A program made the translations under genes and the position numbers. Below are positions 41,511-53,600 of a stretch of 64,000 bases of DNA, in pieces. The notes below the pieces were generated by a model, which saw only the letters and a program-made list of their open reading frames with translations, did no database searches and was not told the origin of the DNA. This stretch comes from Rhynochetos jubatus (taxonomy: Eukaryota > Chordata > Aves > Eurypygiformes > Rhynochetidae), in NCBI GenBank assembly GCA_027574665.1, contig CM050676.1, positions 3,338,157 to 3,402,156 of the forward strand, written 5' to 3'. The number at the start of each line of letters is the position of its first letter. Positions within the stretch are counted from its first letter, which is position 1.

Positions 41511-44500
41511 ATGCGGAAGTTCTTCCAGGAGATCAAGGCCGACCTGAAGTTCAAGACGGCGGGGCCCGGACAGAAGCTGTCGGAGCCGTCCAGGTACGGG
41601 GGGACCCTGCGGCGGCGGGACTGACCGGGCGGGAGCCAGCCCCGCTCTGCCCAGCCGCCCGTGCCCACGGGCCCTGGGGCTGCCCGGGGACCCCTGGAGC
41701 TGCCCGGGGACCCCTGAGGCTGCGGGGACCAGCGGCCGACGCGGTGCCCAACACTCACCGGGCAGCGATGCTGCCGCACCGGGGCGGCCGGTTCTCCAGC
41801 CCAGCCGCCTCCCCCGGGGGCACCGGCACGCTAATCGCCGTTACGTGTCCACGGCCACGTCCGGGCCGACGCGGTCGCGGGGCTGCGGTGGTCCCGGCGC
41901 GGTGGGGCGGGCAGGGGTGCGGGGCCCCTCTCCTCCCGAGCTCCCGTTCTGCCCAGGGTCCCCAGGGAGAAGCCGAAAGCCGAAGCGGCGCCGAAGGCTC
42001 GTCAGGGCCCGACCGATGAGGCGCAGATGGCGGCGGCTGCAGCGCTGGCGCGGATGGAGCTGAAGCCCAAGGCCAAGCTGGCCTCCTCCCAGGAGGCCAT
42101 CAAGAACCAGGGTAGGAGCTGGCGGAGGGACGGTGGGGCTGGGCGGGACGGTTACAGCCCCGAGCTGAGCCCGGGGAGGGAGGCAGCCGCTCGGGTGCAG
42201 CTCCCGGGGACGTTGTGGGGCGCAGGTGGCTTTTGCGGCGGTTTGGGTGTCGTGGAAACGGGGGTCACGCTCACCCGTGGGTTCCCAAGAGAGGGCCGGA
42301 GCACCCGGGCGGGCGTTGGCTTCCCCAGGGCCGCGCTGCGTGGCCGAAGCCCTCTGAAACCCGCCGAGCCTCTGCCCCGCGCGCCGCTGCGACCTGCGTT
42401 TGTCTGTCGTAGTGAGAAAAGAGCTGATGGCCGAGGCGGCTGCGAGCGAGACAGGGCTCTCCGAGGAGGAGGAGGAGGTACGAGACGCTGCCGTTCCCTT
42501 CTGGGCCGCGGCTCCTGCCCCGCGCAGGTGCTCCAGGGAATTTAAAACCCAAACCGTCGGCTCAGTGCTCGGTTCTGTCTCCTCTAGGCCCTCACCTCCC
42601 CAGGCAAGGAAGGGGCAGCTGCCCCCTCTGTTTCAGGGGTCTACTTCCTTTGCCCTCTGACCGGCGCAGTGGTGAGGAAGGACAGGAAGGAAAAGCACCT
42701 CCGAGAAGCCATCCAGTCGGTAAGCACCACGGCTGCCCCTCCTCCGCTTTTAACGCGTTTCGGGGCTTGGGTCCCCTCAAGCGCTGCAGCAGCCACCTCC
42801 ACCTCTCCGCCTCTCCCTGCAAAATCTCCATCATCCACCCAAAGGCAGCTCTGTCCGGCTGCGGTCAGTCCGAGCACCTTTCCTTCGGCTTGCTGGAAAC
42901 GCCGGGGCTGGGAACGCGGGCCCTGCGCTGGTTTGGGCTGGGATAAGAGTTAAAATTTCTTTGTAGTGCTGTGGATGGTGCTGTGTTTTGGGTCTGTGAT
43001 GAACCACGGAACGGTTTGGGTTGGGAGGGACCTTAAAGCCCCCCAGCCCCACCCCCTGCCATGGGCAGGGACACCCTCCACTGTCCCAGGGTGCTCCCAG
43101 CCTCATCCAGCCTGGCCTTGGGCACTGCCAGGGATGGGGCATCCACAGCTGTTCTGGGCAAGATAAAACAGTGTTGATTATACACTGGAAAGCCCTGAAT
43201 AAATCCTTGGCTGCCATACGCAGCTCTTGCTGTGCTGCTTAAACATCTCTTTAGCCCAACCCTTGAGTTCTGACACTTTTTACCCTTCTAACTCTCTCCC
43301 CATCTCACTGTGAGGGAGCGAGCGGCCGCGTGGTGCTGAGCTGCCAGTCAGGGTTAAACCACAGCAGACCCACACTGCCCTTGTGCCGGGAAGCATCAGC
43401 GCCCCCCTGACCAGCTCCTTCTCCCCCAGTATTTCTCCGTAGACCCGGTGGCTGCCTCGATCATGGAGATTCACACCGTCAACAAGGACCGGGAGAAAGT
43501 GCGCGTGGGCGTGGAGACCATGGCCAAGTAAGTGGCTGCGCGGGTGGGACCGAGTGCGCCGGTAGCTCGGCCCTTCCCTGGAAGGTGGATTTTCTTGCTT
43601 CGCTCTGAAGTCTGAAGGAAACCAAATCTGATCGCTCCGGCTGTTTTAGCTGTTGGTTACGGTCAGCACCTCAGAGATGTTTCAGGAGTTGGTCCAATAG
43701 CCCAAGAGGTTTGGGAGCTGCTGGTTGAGATCAGCCACCCCCTCTTCTTCCTGGCACAGGTGTGAAACACTGATTTGTCTTACATTCCTCAGTTTTTCAG
43801 CTCTCTTCTATCCGTGAGCAATTTCGTGAGGTCTCTCAGGCAACGTGCTTCTTACACCCTGGTGTAGCATGTCCTCAAGTGCCCGCTTTGATCCACACAG
43901 TGCATTCCTCTCTCTGCAGATACCTGGATAACATCTATCTCCATCCAGAGGAGGAGAAGTACCGGAAAATCAAACTGCAGAACAAAGTGTTCCAGGTGAG
44001 ACAAGACTGCGGCAGGTGCCCTGCCTAGGAAACGCCTTGCCAGCAGCAGACTGCAGTTAAATCCCTTCCTTTTCTTCCAGGAGAGGATAAGCTGCCTGGA
44101 AGGGATACACAGATTTTTCCAGGCTATCGGGTTCGAGACAAAAACACTGCCTGTTCCAGGACAAGGCAAGAAATCTAAGTGTACTGAGCCAGAGTCGGGA
44201 GTTTGAGTGGCGGTGGGACGTCCCGGGGAGGCTAGCGAGGCAGCTTTGGCTGTGAGCGAGCTCCAAGGCTGGAACAAGGGCTGTTACTCCGAGGCTCAAC
44301 AGAAACAGCCGCTCACCCTGCAGTTTCCCTGTTCAGGCGTTACATTTTCCGGAGATCCCTGCCCTTAGGTTTCATACGTTCCTCACGTAGAGAACTGGAC
44401 ACTCAAATCCTGTCCGTGTGGTTGCAGAGGCCACGGAGGAGTACTACGTACTGCGGGAAGAGATGCTGACCAAGCTGGAAGACCTCAAGGAATACAAAGA

Positions 44501-46228
44501 GCAGCTTTTAAGCTCCGAGCCCGTGCGAGCCCAGCTGGATCGCCAGCTCTGCGTGTTTGAACCGTCACCTGAAGCTGCTCGGTTTGAGCTGCCGCACGAC
44601 TTCTACAACCTGACCGCGGAAGAGATCAAACGAGAGCAACGGCTCCGGTGGGTAGGCTTCGGAGGGCCCCGCCCGCCCGGGGGGCGCGGGACGCCAGCCA
44701 AGTCTTCACCTCTCCTTCACGCTTTCTCTCTAAAGGACAGAAGCGGTGGAGAAGGCCTCGATGCTGAGGACGAGAGCCATGCGGGAGAAAGAAGAACAAA
44801 GGGAAATGCGGAAGTACAACTACACCCTGCTGCGAGTCCGGTTTCCCGATGGATACATACTCCAGGGTAAAGGCCCTCTTACCCTCGCTTTGTACACCCC
44901 AAAAAGCTTCTGTAGCGCAAGAGCTTGAATATCAGCAGGGTTGAGGTGTGCTGAACACTGGTAGAATAAAGGAAAACTGGAGCGGGATAGCGCTTCCCTA
45001 AAACTCTTCCCATCTCTGAGCCCTCCACCTGCCTCACCTGCACAGGGTTGGGAAGGCGAGCCAGGGTTGGGCGGAGAGGGAAGCTCAAGGCGCTGCTAAT
45101 TAACGTGTGCTCTTCCCAGGCTCCTGCGAGCAGGCCAGACTCATTAGAGCGGCTTGTTGCAGCAAACAGCATGAGGTTGCCCGCGTGGCGTCAGGCTGTA
45201 CGACCGTATCAATCCTCTTCAGATCCTGCAGGACTCTGGAAATCGTTACAGGCTTTCCCAGCTCTTTGTTACAGGCTGGCAGGGGCTTGAAACACTTCAG
45301 CTAATCTGTTTCTTTGGGGATTCTGGTTTCTACTCCTCAGCTGAATCAGGCTGTTCCTGTGTCGCTGAGTTCAGAAAGTTGGTATCAGTACGTGAGCCCC
45401 ACGACAGGTTAGATTTGGTAAATGCCAGAGACTCTCTCAATATCTCGCCCTCGTTTTCTCATGGCAGGGACTTTTTATGCCCGAGAATCGGTGTCTGTGC
45501 TCTACAGCTTTGTGAGGGAAGCGCTCAGAGATGACTGGTTGCCCTTTGAGCTGTTGGGACCTGGAGGTCTCAAGCTGACTGATGAGAACTTGGCCTTCAA
45601 CGAGTGTGGGCTGGTGAGTACAGAAAGGGAGCCGGGACCTTCCGCAGAGGGGTCTTCGGGTTGTCAGTCATCCGCCGCTCGTAACGCCAAGAGAGGTTTG
45701 TGTCTTCAGCTTTCAGCGCCCAAAGTTCTGCTCTGGCCCCTTCTTAAGCGCAAGCAAGCAACTGCTTGAAGGCTCCTGGCTCCAGGCTAGGGCTGTCTGG
45801 GAGGAACTGCAGGGACCAGCCTCCTGTGGCACACGCAGCTGCAGCAGGTGCCAGCAGCTCTGGCAGAGGCTTAGCATCCACACTGGGAAAAGAGGGAAGG
45901 CAGCAACCGTGAGGCAGGCGCAGCTCTAGCACAAGACAGCCCAAAGCAGCATCCCTAAGGAGCTTCTTGCGGCAATCCACACTCGTCCCGTTTAGTTGAG
46001 GTGCTCCAGGTTCTTCTGGGTCTGTGAACGCACACAGCATGCTGTGAGGTCAAAGTGTAACACTGCTACAGCTTCATAACTCTGCCCTTTCTGTCCCAGG
46101 TGCCCTCGGCCCTCCTGACCCTCGCCTGGGACGCAGCAGTCATGGCAGACATCCAGGCGGCGGGAGAGGAGCAGCCAGCAAGCTCCCTGAAGCCAGAACT
46201 TCTCTCCAGAGTGCAGACACTGTCATGA
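41511..46228 (+). CDS. UBXN6: UBX domain protein 6 (UBXD1), p97/VCP cofactor
   Basis: A cofactor of the AAA-ATPase p97/VCP in endolysosomal sorting and protein quality control; 439 aa (human 441). Exons: 41511-41593, 41957-42111, 42413-42477, 42588-42719, 43430-43527, 43920-43995, 44081-44165, 44428-44647, 44736-44866, 45468-45613, 46100-46228 (1320 nt). The N-terminus MRKFFQEIKADLKFK matches the family. The VCP-interacting-motif region is QMAAAAALARME near residue 55. The PUB domain spans about 148-235 (DPVAASIMEIHTVNKD, YLDNIYLHPEEEKYRKIKLQ, FFQAIGFE). The UBX domain spans about 330-410 (LLRVRFPDGYILQGTFYARE, SDWLPFELL-like DDWLPFELLGPGG, FNECGLVPSALL). The seventh intron appears to use a GC donor (CAAG|GCAAGA, 44166); no GT donor in the right phase was found, and the predicted length matches the human protein. 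Confidence 0.96.
43000..43163 (-). mobile_element. Short CR1 LINE fragment, UBXN6 intron 4
   Basis: A minus-oriented CR1 3' end: AACGGTTTGGGTTGGGAGGG, CCTCATCCAGCCTGGCCTTG, truncated after TGTTCTGGGCAAGA. Confidence 0.9.
43250..43368 (+). mobile_element. Degraded LTR fragment, UBXN6 intron 4
   Basis: CTCTCCCCATCTCACTGTGA, then GAGCGAGCGGCCGCGTGGTG and GCTGCCAGTCAGGGTTAAAC, match the 3' end of the LTR found at 58160-58752. Only the last ~100 bp is recognisable. Confidence 0.65.
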
Positions 46229-46972
46229 ACTAGAGGGGAGTGGATTCAGCGCCGGTGGTTTTAGACTGTTCCCTCATTTTCCCACGCAGACTGTTGGAGT
46301 TTCCAGCTACGTGACCTCCGAAGTGACTTTGTGTTAGCTCTGCAGAGTGGGAGTCTAGATTCTGCCCTGTCGCACCAACCCTGCGGTCACCTCCACAACT
46401 CCCGTAGCCAGGCGCTAAGGCAGCCTTGCCCAGCACGACACCTACAGGAGTTTGGACACCTACAAGTCCAAACCACGTTCCAGCACTGACTGCTTGAGGC
46501 GCGTGCGAGACCGGGATGAAGCGCCACTCTCCTCCCTTGGAGGAGGGATTAGGTGCTGGTACAAGGCTGGATTACCGATCGACTGAGCCTGGATATGGGG
46601 CTGGGCGTAGAACTCAGCTTTCGCTTCTGTGTGCACTGTAACTCCTATTGGAGGGAATCTGTTGAGAGAAAATTACACTTAGTCTGATTAAATGGAGTAT
46701 TTAAAGACTCAGGTCTGTGCAGAGTTCCTCTTACAGCTTTGAAACGCAGGTGAGATCCAGTCGGCGCTGGGGCTGGCACTGGTGTTACTGGTGCAGCTGT
46801 GGCGTCACCCACGTTCGTGGCACCCGCAGACAGAACACAGGACAGACCCGGAGACTGACAACAGGCAACAGCTATTTGTGCTGGTGAGAGACTAAACCTC
46901 AAACTACTAGTTAGGAAACTAATCCACCAGCTCATGAGAGAAACACCCCAGCAAGTCTGTTACATAAATAAA
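46229..46972 (+). other. UBXN6: UBXN6 3' UTR with poly(A) signal
   Basis: This is the presumed 3' UTR from the stop at 46226-46228 to the AATAAA at 46967-46972. It is more AT-rich than the flanking genes. No other feature was recognised. Confidence 0.7.
46967..46972 (+). terminator. UBXN6: Poly(A) signal of UBXN6
   Basis: A canonical AATAAA within ACATAAATAAACAAG, 739 bp after the stop. Confidence 0.65.
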
Positions 46973-47393
46973 CAAGTTTGATGCCGGTTCGGTCCTTTAT
47001 ACTTCGATTTTAAAGCTTTTCCGTGGGGTAGAGACCAGCTTTTACGTATATGGCTTCGACTGCAGGGGTGTGCACAGCAAACCGCTTGCTAGCCTGATGT
47101 GGAATTCACACCGGTCTGTCCCCAGCTGGGAGAAACAAGTTGCGTTTTTCTTTTCCAAAGGTAAAGCCCTGCTGCTGTTCTCTGTAGCAAGTAAGACCAC
47201 AAACAGGATGACGCAGATAGCATAAATTCAAATATAATTGTACATCATTTATACCCAAGGCCATGCTATACAACAGTATGAACATTAATTCCCCCAGTGG
47301 CATCACAATAAGCTTATTTCAAGATCCCTCGGCTAGTTTTTGCGATAACTTAGATACCTTCATTACAAAGAAGTATCAACATTCCAATAATGC

Positions 47394-47399
47394 TTTATT
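47394..47399 (-). terminator. CHAF1A: Poly(A) signal of CHAF1A
   Basis: TTTATT on the plus strand reads AATAAA on the minus strand, about 210 nt after the CHAF1A stop codon. Together with the UBXN6 signal it defines a convergent gene pair with ~420 bp between the two signals. Confidence 0.6.
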
Positions 47400-47606
47400 A
47401 AGGACAGATTAATACGCGGTATTTCTTAAGCTAAAAACTAGGACTAAAAATTTAAGCTTCCCTCCGGTCTGAAGCAGAACAAAGTGCTGTCTTCTCTTTA
47501 CAAGAAATACGGAATACTTTCAAGTATCTTGTTCGAAGATACACCAGGTTTAAAACTTTCTAACTCATTCTACATACATACAGAGAAGTTAGTAGGCACT
47601 GAAGTC

Positions 47607-50600
47607 TCAAAGGGGACTAGCTGGGCTGGCCACGCTGGTGTCCTGGGGAGCGGCTCTTGTGCCGCCGCGTTCTGAAGCTGTTTCTGCCAACGCGGAATCT
47701 GCAAAGTAGGAAATGGGTTGGTTTGGGCTGTTTATTTGCGGGGCTTTTTAAAATATCCTCACGCATCTAGGAGAATTTGACTACTCTGCTTTATGTCTCA
47801 GCTTGTCTGCCCCTACCTGTGGCAAGTCTCCTTTGCAATACTGATTAAACCCAGGTTTTAAACACAGGGTTAACATCAATCCACAATAAAATCACTCCAA
47901 CCATAAACAGGATCTTCATAAGCTTTTCGGTGCTTTCGGTTCAGGCAGCCTTAACACGGCTGCGCGCGCGTCAACAAAGCCGGAGGAAGGGGAGTTACTG
48001 AACAGCGTCCGCATCCGCAGAACGGGCGCGTACAAACCCGCAGCCGGGCTTTCATCTCGCTGCAGCCGCGTAATAAGCAAAAGCAGCCCAAGATTAAACG
48101 CAAAGCTTCTTGTCAAAGAGCTGCTAGGAAGGTGAGAGAAGGCACGCGGCACCAGCTGACGCAAAGGAGAACCCGGGATGGCTAGAATGGGTCAAACACT
48201 GTGGAGTTCAAGGCTTCGGGAATACGCACAAGCCCTTATCTATCAATTAGAGGAGCTGCCCAACACAGAAATCCCCCTTCCCTTCATTCAGGTTGTGCAG
48301 TAGCACTGTGAAAGAGCTCTGTTGTGAGAGCGGTAAGAAAGGGCTCGGAGGTTTTCAAAGTGGTTGAGAGGAGCTGAATGCACATCATGTGGTTGGCGTG
48401 AAGTCAGTGATCTGGGTGATAAAGTACAGTTAAACCTCCCCGAGATGAAAGCCGCTCCACGTCTTCATCCCACTGTTTCTGAATCCCTAGCCTGAAAGGA
48501 TACAGTATAGCGGAGCTTTGAAACCTCTTTTCCAAGGGATAACTGGGACACAAATACAAGCAACTGCTTAGATTCCAGAGCAAAGCTGCCCAGTGTGATC
48601 AGAGCCCTCGCCTGTCAAACACCAAGTGCTCGGTCATTGCTTCCTTCCGCACAGACAACCTGGCGCGCGCCTAAGGCTTTACAAGGCAGTGGAGGGGAGT
48701 TACGCTCCAGAGCTTGCCAGTCCTGGAAGGGCTCTGCACGCAGGTACACCTGCCCCAGAGAGCAGCGCCACCCCACAGCATCTACCAACAGTCCGTGGGC
48801 CTGCTGGTACCGACCCAGTGTCCACTCTCCTTACGAGGAAAAAATGGAAGCGCCAGATGCTGGTCACCAGCACCTTGCGGTGATTAGTTGGAGGGAGAAG
48901 AGCAGAAAGGGCAAGAGCAGCTTAGAGCAGACCGTAAATAGCAAAGAAGTATCTAGAATAAAACATAAAAAGCAGAGAAGAACATAGAATAAAATCTCTA
49001 CGGAGAAGAGCACAGGGCTTGACGGCAGGAAAACTGCAACAGGCTCAGCCACACGCCGTTCCGACTCCGTTGTACTCTCCCTTCTGGGAGCGAGCGTCTG
49101 CCAAGAGACTGCCATCAATTTATTTTCCCACCTTTGCCTGGCTGTATATCCACAATCATGCAGTCATCATCTTCCTCGTCTTCCTCCGTGTCTGCCTGAA
49201 ATCCATCCATCTCTGCAGCTTCAGCCTTAAGGGAAAGGAAAGGTATCAGCTGTGTAACAGAGAGCCGACAGTGCTAACGTGCGAGACCAAGCACAGCCAG
49301 CGCCGTGACGGACCTTATCAGCTGTAGGGAGGAAAATAAGCAACCCCCAGCTCCAACAGACGCTGACTTCTGTTAAAAGGCCGCGTTTGCAATGGCATGT
49401 ACAGCGGGAAGCACGCCAAGCTTCCCTTCCAAGATGTTTTGCTCTTACACAACGCAATGAACAACCCCCACACCGAGAAAGCTCAAACCTTAATTGAAAT
49501 CCGACTCGCTTTTGTTGGGTGTTTTGGAAGAGCAATCTCTCCCCCCTCTGCTGATGATTTTGGATGCTTTCTTCCTTCTGAAGATGAAAAATGACTTTTG
49601 CTTGTCATGTTTGACACGTGTTCTCCCCCAACTCCTCCTCATCTTTGCCAGTTAGCTTTTATTGAGAGAGGGGCGACAGTTCTTCCCTTGGTGACCCTGC
49701 CTGCTGCCCTGGGAGCGGCACAAACAGCTCATCTTCAATCGACAGAAGGAATACAAGGGGTCACACGAGCTGCAGTTGCCCAGCACTGAGCAGCTGTGAG
49801 TGGTTTTTGGGGTTGGTTTTTTGCCCCAGTGGGAACTGTAGAATGAAAATCTCAGATGCAGACCGTGGTCCCCACTCCTTACAAGCTGTTCCAAGAGAAA
49901 CTTTCAATTTACACCTTTCGTTGAAGTCACAGCTCTCAGATGAAGCGCTCCCCTCCTACATGTGTGCAGGTACTGCCCACTGCAACACCACGCTCTCTCT
50001 CACAGTTTATGTAAGAGCACCTTCACCTACACCGGTCCTGAGCGTCACGGCAGAGGAATCATAGAATCACAGAATGCTTTGGGTTGGAAGGGACCTTAAA
50101 AATCATCCAGTTGCCACCCCCTGCCATGGGCAGGGACACCCTCCACTGTCCCCAGTTGCTCCCAGCCTCATCCAGCCTGGCCTTGGACACTCCCAGGGAT
50201 GGGGCAGCCACAGCTTCTCTGGGCAACCTGTCCCGGTGCCCCCCACCCTCTGCAGGAAGAATTCCTTCCTGATGGCCCATCTCAGTCTCCCTCTTTCTGT
50301 TTAAATCCATTACCCCTTGTCCTGTCACTACAGGATCTTGTAAAAAGCACCCCCCCCGAGCTTCCTTGTAGCCCCCCAGGCACTGGAAGGGGCTCTAAGG
50401 TCTCCCCAGAGCCTTCCCTTCTCCAGGCTGAACCCCCCAACTCCCCCAGCCTGTCCCCATGGCAGAGGGGCTCCAGCCCTTGGAGCATCTCTGTGGCCTC
50501 CTCTGGACTCGTTCCAACTGGTCGATATCCTTAAGCTGAGGGCTCCACAGCTGGACACGGTACCCCAGATGGGGTCTCACAAGAGCAGAGCAGAGGGGGA

Positions 50601-53600
50601 GAATCCGCTCCCTCGCCCTGCTGGCCACGCTGCTCTGGATCCAGCCCAGGATCCAGTTGGCTTTCTGGGCTGCCAGCGCACACGCCCGGCTCATGTCCAG
50701 CTTCTCATCCACCAGTACCCCCAAGTCCAAGGAACACACGCTGGTGTAGAGAACCCGTCAGTCGTGACCTACCAGTCGCTCCCAGGCTCCCCCCAAGGCC
50801 CCAGCCTCACCTACAGGCACGGTGGGATCTCAGCCCCCGAGCAGTGCTGATGTAGATGTCAGGCATGTAAGGCTTCCGGGACTCTGACACCTTTGCTGTG
50901 AGCTGCACGGCACCACACCTCACAGGGGCAGCTTTAAGATGCTATCGGGAGCTTTGAAGAATTGGGGCTGGTGATGCGATGCTACCAAAAGCCTTTGTTT
51001 TGCTGTTTCTGCTCAAGCTGTCAGTTATAAGCAGAATTTCCAGTGGGTGCCAAGCAGAGATTTTTATCTGTGCCTGTATTTAGCGTGCAAGAAAAAACCC
51101 AAGCAGATGGAGTTTGGGGGCTGAACAGCTTCTCACAAGTCTCTGATCCCTATCAGTACTTGAATGCACAGATTTTTCAGCAGAAAAGCCAAAGAAACAA
51201 GGATAAAGCGGGAAGGAAAAGCATAACAAGCCCTGTTTGCGGCTTCTTTCCTCACCCCCTTGCCCTCAGGGGAGGAGGAATAAACCCACCGACCGTGCAA
51301 ACCCTGTCCTACCTGTAGGTTTGGAGGCAAACACTCGATAACACCGAGCTTCCGGCCCTACCGCCTGTCTTAAACGCAGGACAGGATCGCGCAGCTAAAG
51401 CACCAATCGCATGCTTTCCAGTCATCTTTTGGATGATTAAGCTCTTAATATTATCTGTGGTTACCCCACAAAGCAGAAGCATCAACAGGAAGACCACAAC
51501 AAAGCTGGAGTAGCAACTACTCCAAATCCATCTCGTTTTGTTACTATGAATAATTATATTTTTAAAGCAGCTCTTGAAATTCAGCTTTATGTATGACAGT
51601 GTAAGCCAGAGACCTTACAGACTATTATGGGTTGAGTTGCAGCACTTAGGAACCGCATTCAATCAGCACGCATGCGAGTGATGTAAGTCACCAGCTCAGG
51701 CTACGCATCTGGCAGCCACACACACATAAAAACCTGCCTACAAATTATACACAGCCGCAAACCCGAGGCCAAGGAGACACTCCGAAAGTATTCACAGCTT
51801 GGATGCAATCACTGCCAAAGAGCAGAAAATGGAAGAACAGCAGGAGAGCAGCATTTCAAACGGAATAGACAGTCCAAGCCGGAGAGACACAAAAGAAACC
51901 CATCTCTGTACAGTCACAGAATTTCACTCCTTTCTCCCCAAAAAAGGGTCTTTTTGTACAAAGATCTGTAGCTTAATACTGACTCTGCTCATGGCAAACC
52001 TGGGCCAATCTGGGAGGCACGCCAGGACGCTCGCCTGCTGAAGACACGCAGCTACATTCCCGTCACATTCTACCAGGGAAGAGCACCAGGAAAGGAACTC
52101 ACCTGCTCAGCACCCCGAGGCCTCTTCATGAATTTAGTGATGGACATGCTTCCGGTGGACTTCCTCTTTCCCACCATGGGGGTGGTCTGCAGGACCGCCA
52201 CACCCAGCACGCTGCCACCCTCCTCCTTCCCCGAAGAAGGGACCTGGGTGACGTAGTTCCATTGGCAAGGGACGGGGAGATGCTCTTGATCAAAACTCTT
52301 CAGCACCTCGGAGTGGACGTACCAGCACATCCTGTATTCAGGTCTTTTCTCGTACACAGAGTTCTCAGAAATGATTCGCTTTAGCTGGGCTTTGGAAGGG
52401 ACGCCGCTGTCCTCACCGACAGGTGTCTGCGGCCGGGAGGTGTGGGGGCTCACAGGACTTGTGTCGCTACAGTCAGCGGCTGCAGTCACATCACTGAACA
52501 GTCCTTGCCGGCAGCACTCCTGGAATTCCTGGATGATCACTTTGCTCCCGTTCACGTTGCCATGCAGCAGCGGCAGGAGCTGGCCAAGGACTGCAGAGAA
52601 GAAAGGATGCACAGAGGTTGTTAAGGGTCGAGAAAGGCCAGGCTGACATAACCCATCTGTACACACGCTCCAGAAAGATGACAGAGAGCTTGGGATTAAT
52701 TTTAGATACGGGATTGTAACAGGAGTGGATTTGATGTCGCAAAGTCCCCTGCTCCAGCCTTGCTGTGCGCTATCCACATCCCTAGGCTAATCACACGCAG
52801 GAGATACTGCGTACGGAACCCCGTCACACCAACTAAACCCGCTCCCCTCAACCACGAACGGGCCATTGGGCTTGAGCACGTCCTGTGAGCAGTCCTAAAT
52901 CTCAGTCTGCTCAAGTCCCGGTGGCTTAATTCCCCAGATTATCTACCGCAAGAGCTTTTGGAGGGCGTAAGTAAGGCCATACCAGCAGCGAGGCCGGAAA
53001 ACGTCTTTCCAAGAACTCTCACAGAGAAACATTGCATTTCAGACTTGACGTAAACGGGTCACTCTGAATTTGACACTGGATACGAAGATCTATTCTCTCC
53101 AAAGCAGAGTACAACAGTGTGCAAGCACAACTATTTAGCCCTCCAGGTCTTACTTTGCTGATCTTTGGCTCTTTTTTTACTACACTTCTGTATCTGCTGT
53201 TCCTCCTCGGCAATGGGCGACTCCAGGATACATGCTGCGAACTGCTGGAGAACCTTGAGGTCCGCAGTCGTGCTGCTGCCATTCTCCACACCTTCCCAGA
53301 CGCAGCCGATTTTCACAGGCTGTAGCACATGGAATCGCTTCCCCTTGGCCATCAGTTCATCCCACTCCTTTGCCTTCAGCTTTTGACGAACCTTCTGATT
53401 CTCTGGATCGCACTCCTACAGCCACAGGCGAGAAAGAACTCAATATATCCGTTCCAGGAAAAACAAAAGCTTTTTTAAACCCAGCTTTTTACCGTGCTCC
53501 CTGAGCTACAGAGCTCTGCTCCCGAACGGCGCAGATCGGAGTTACAGCACTGCCAAGACTACACGCTCTCTTCCTCTGCCAATATTTATTACACGGTTCA

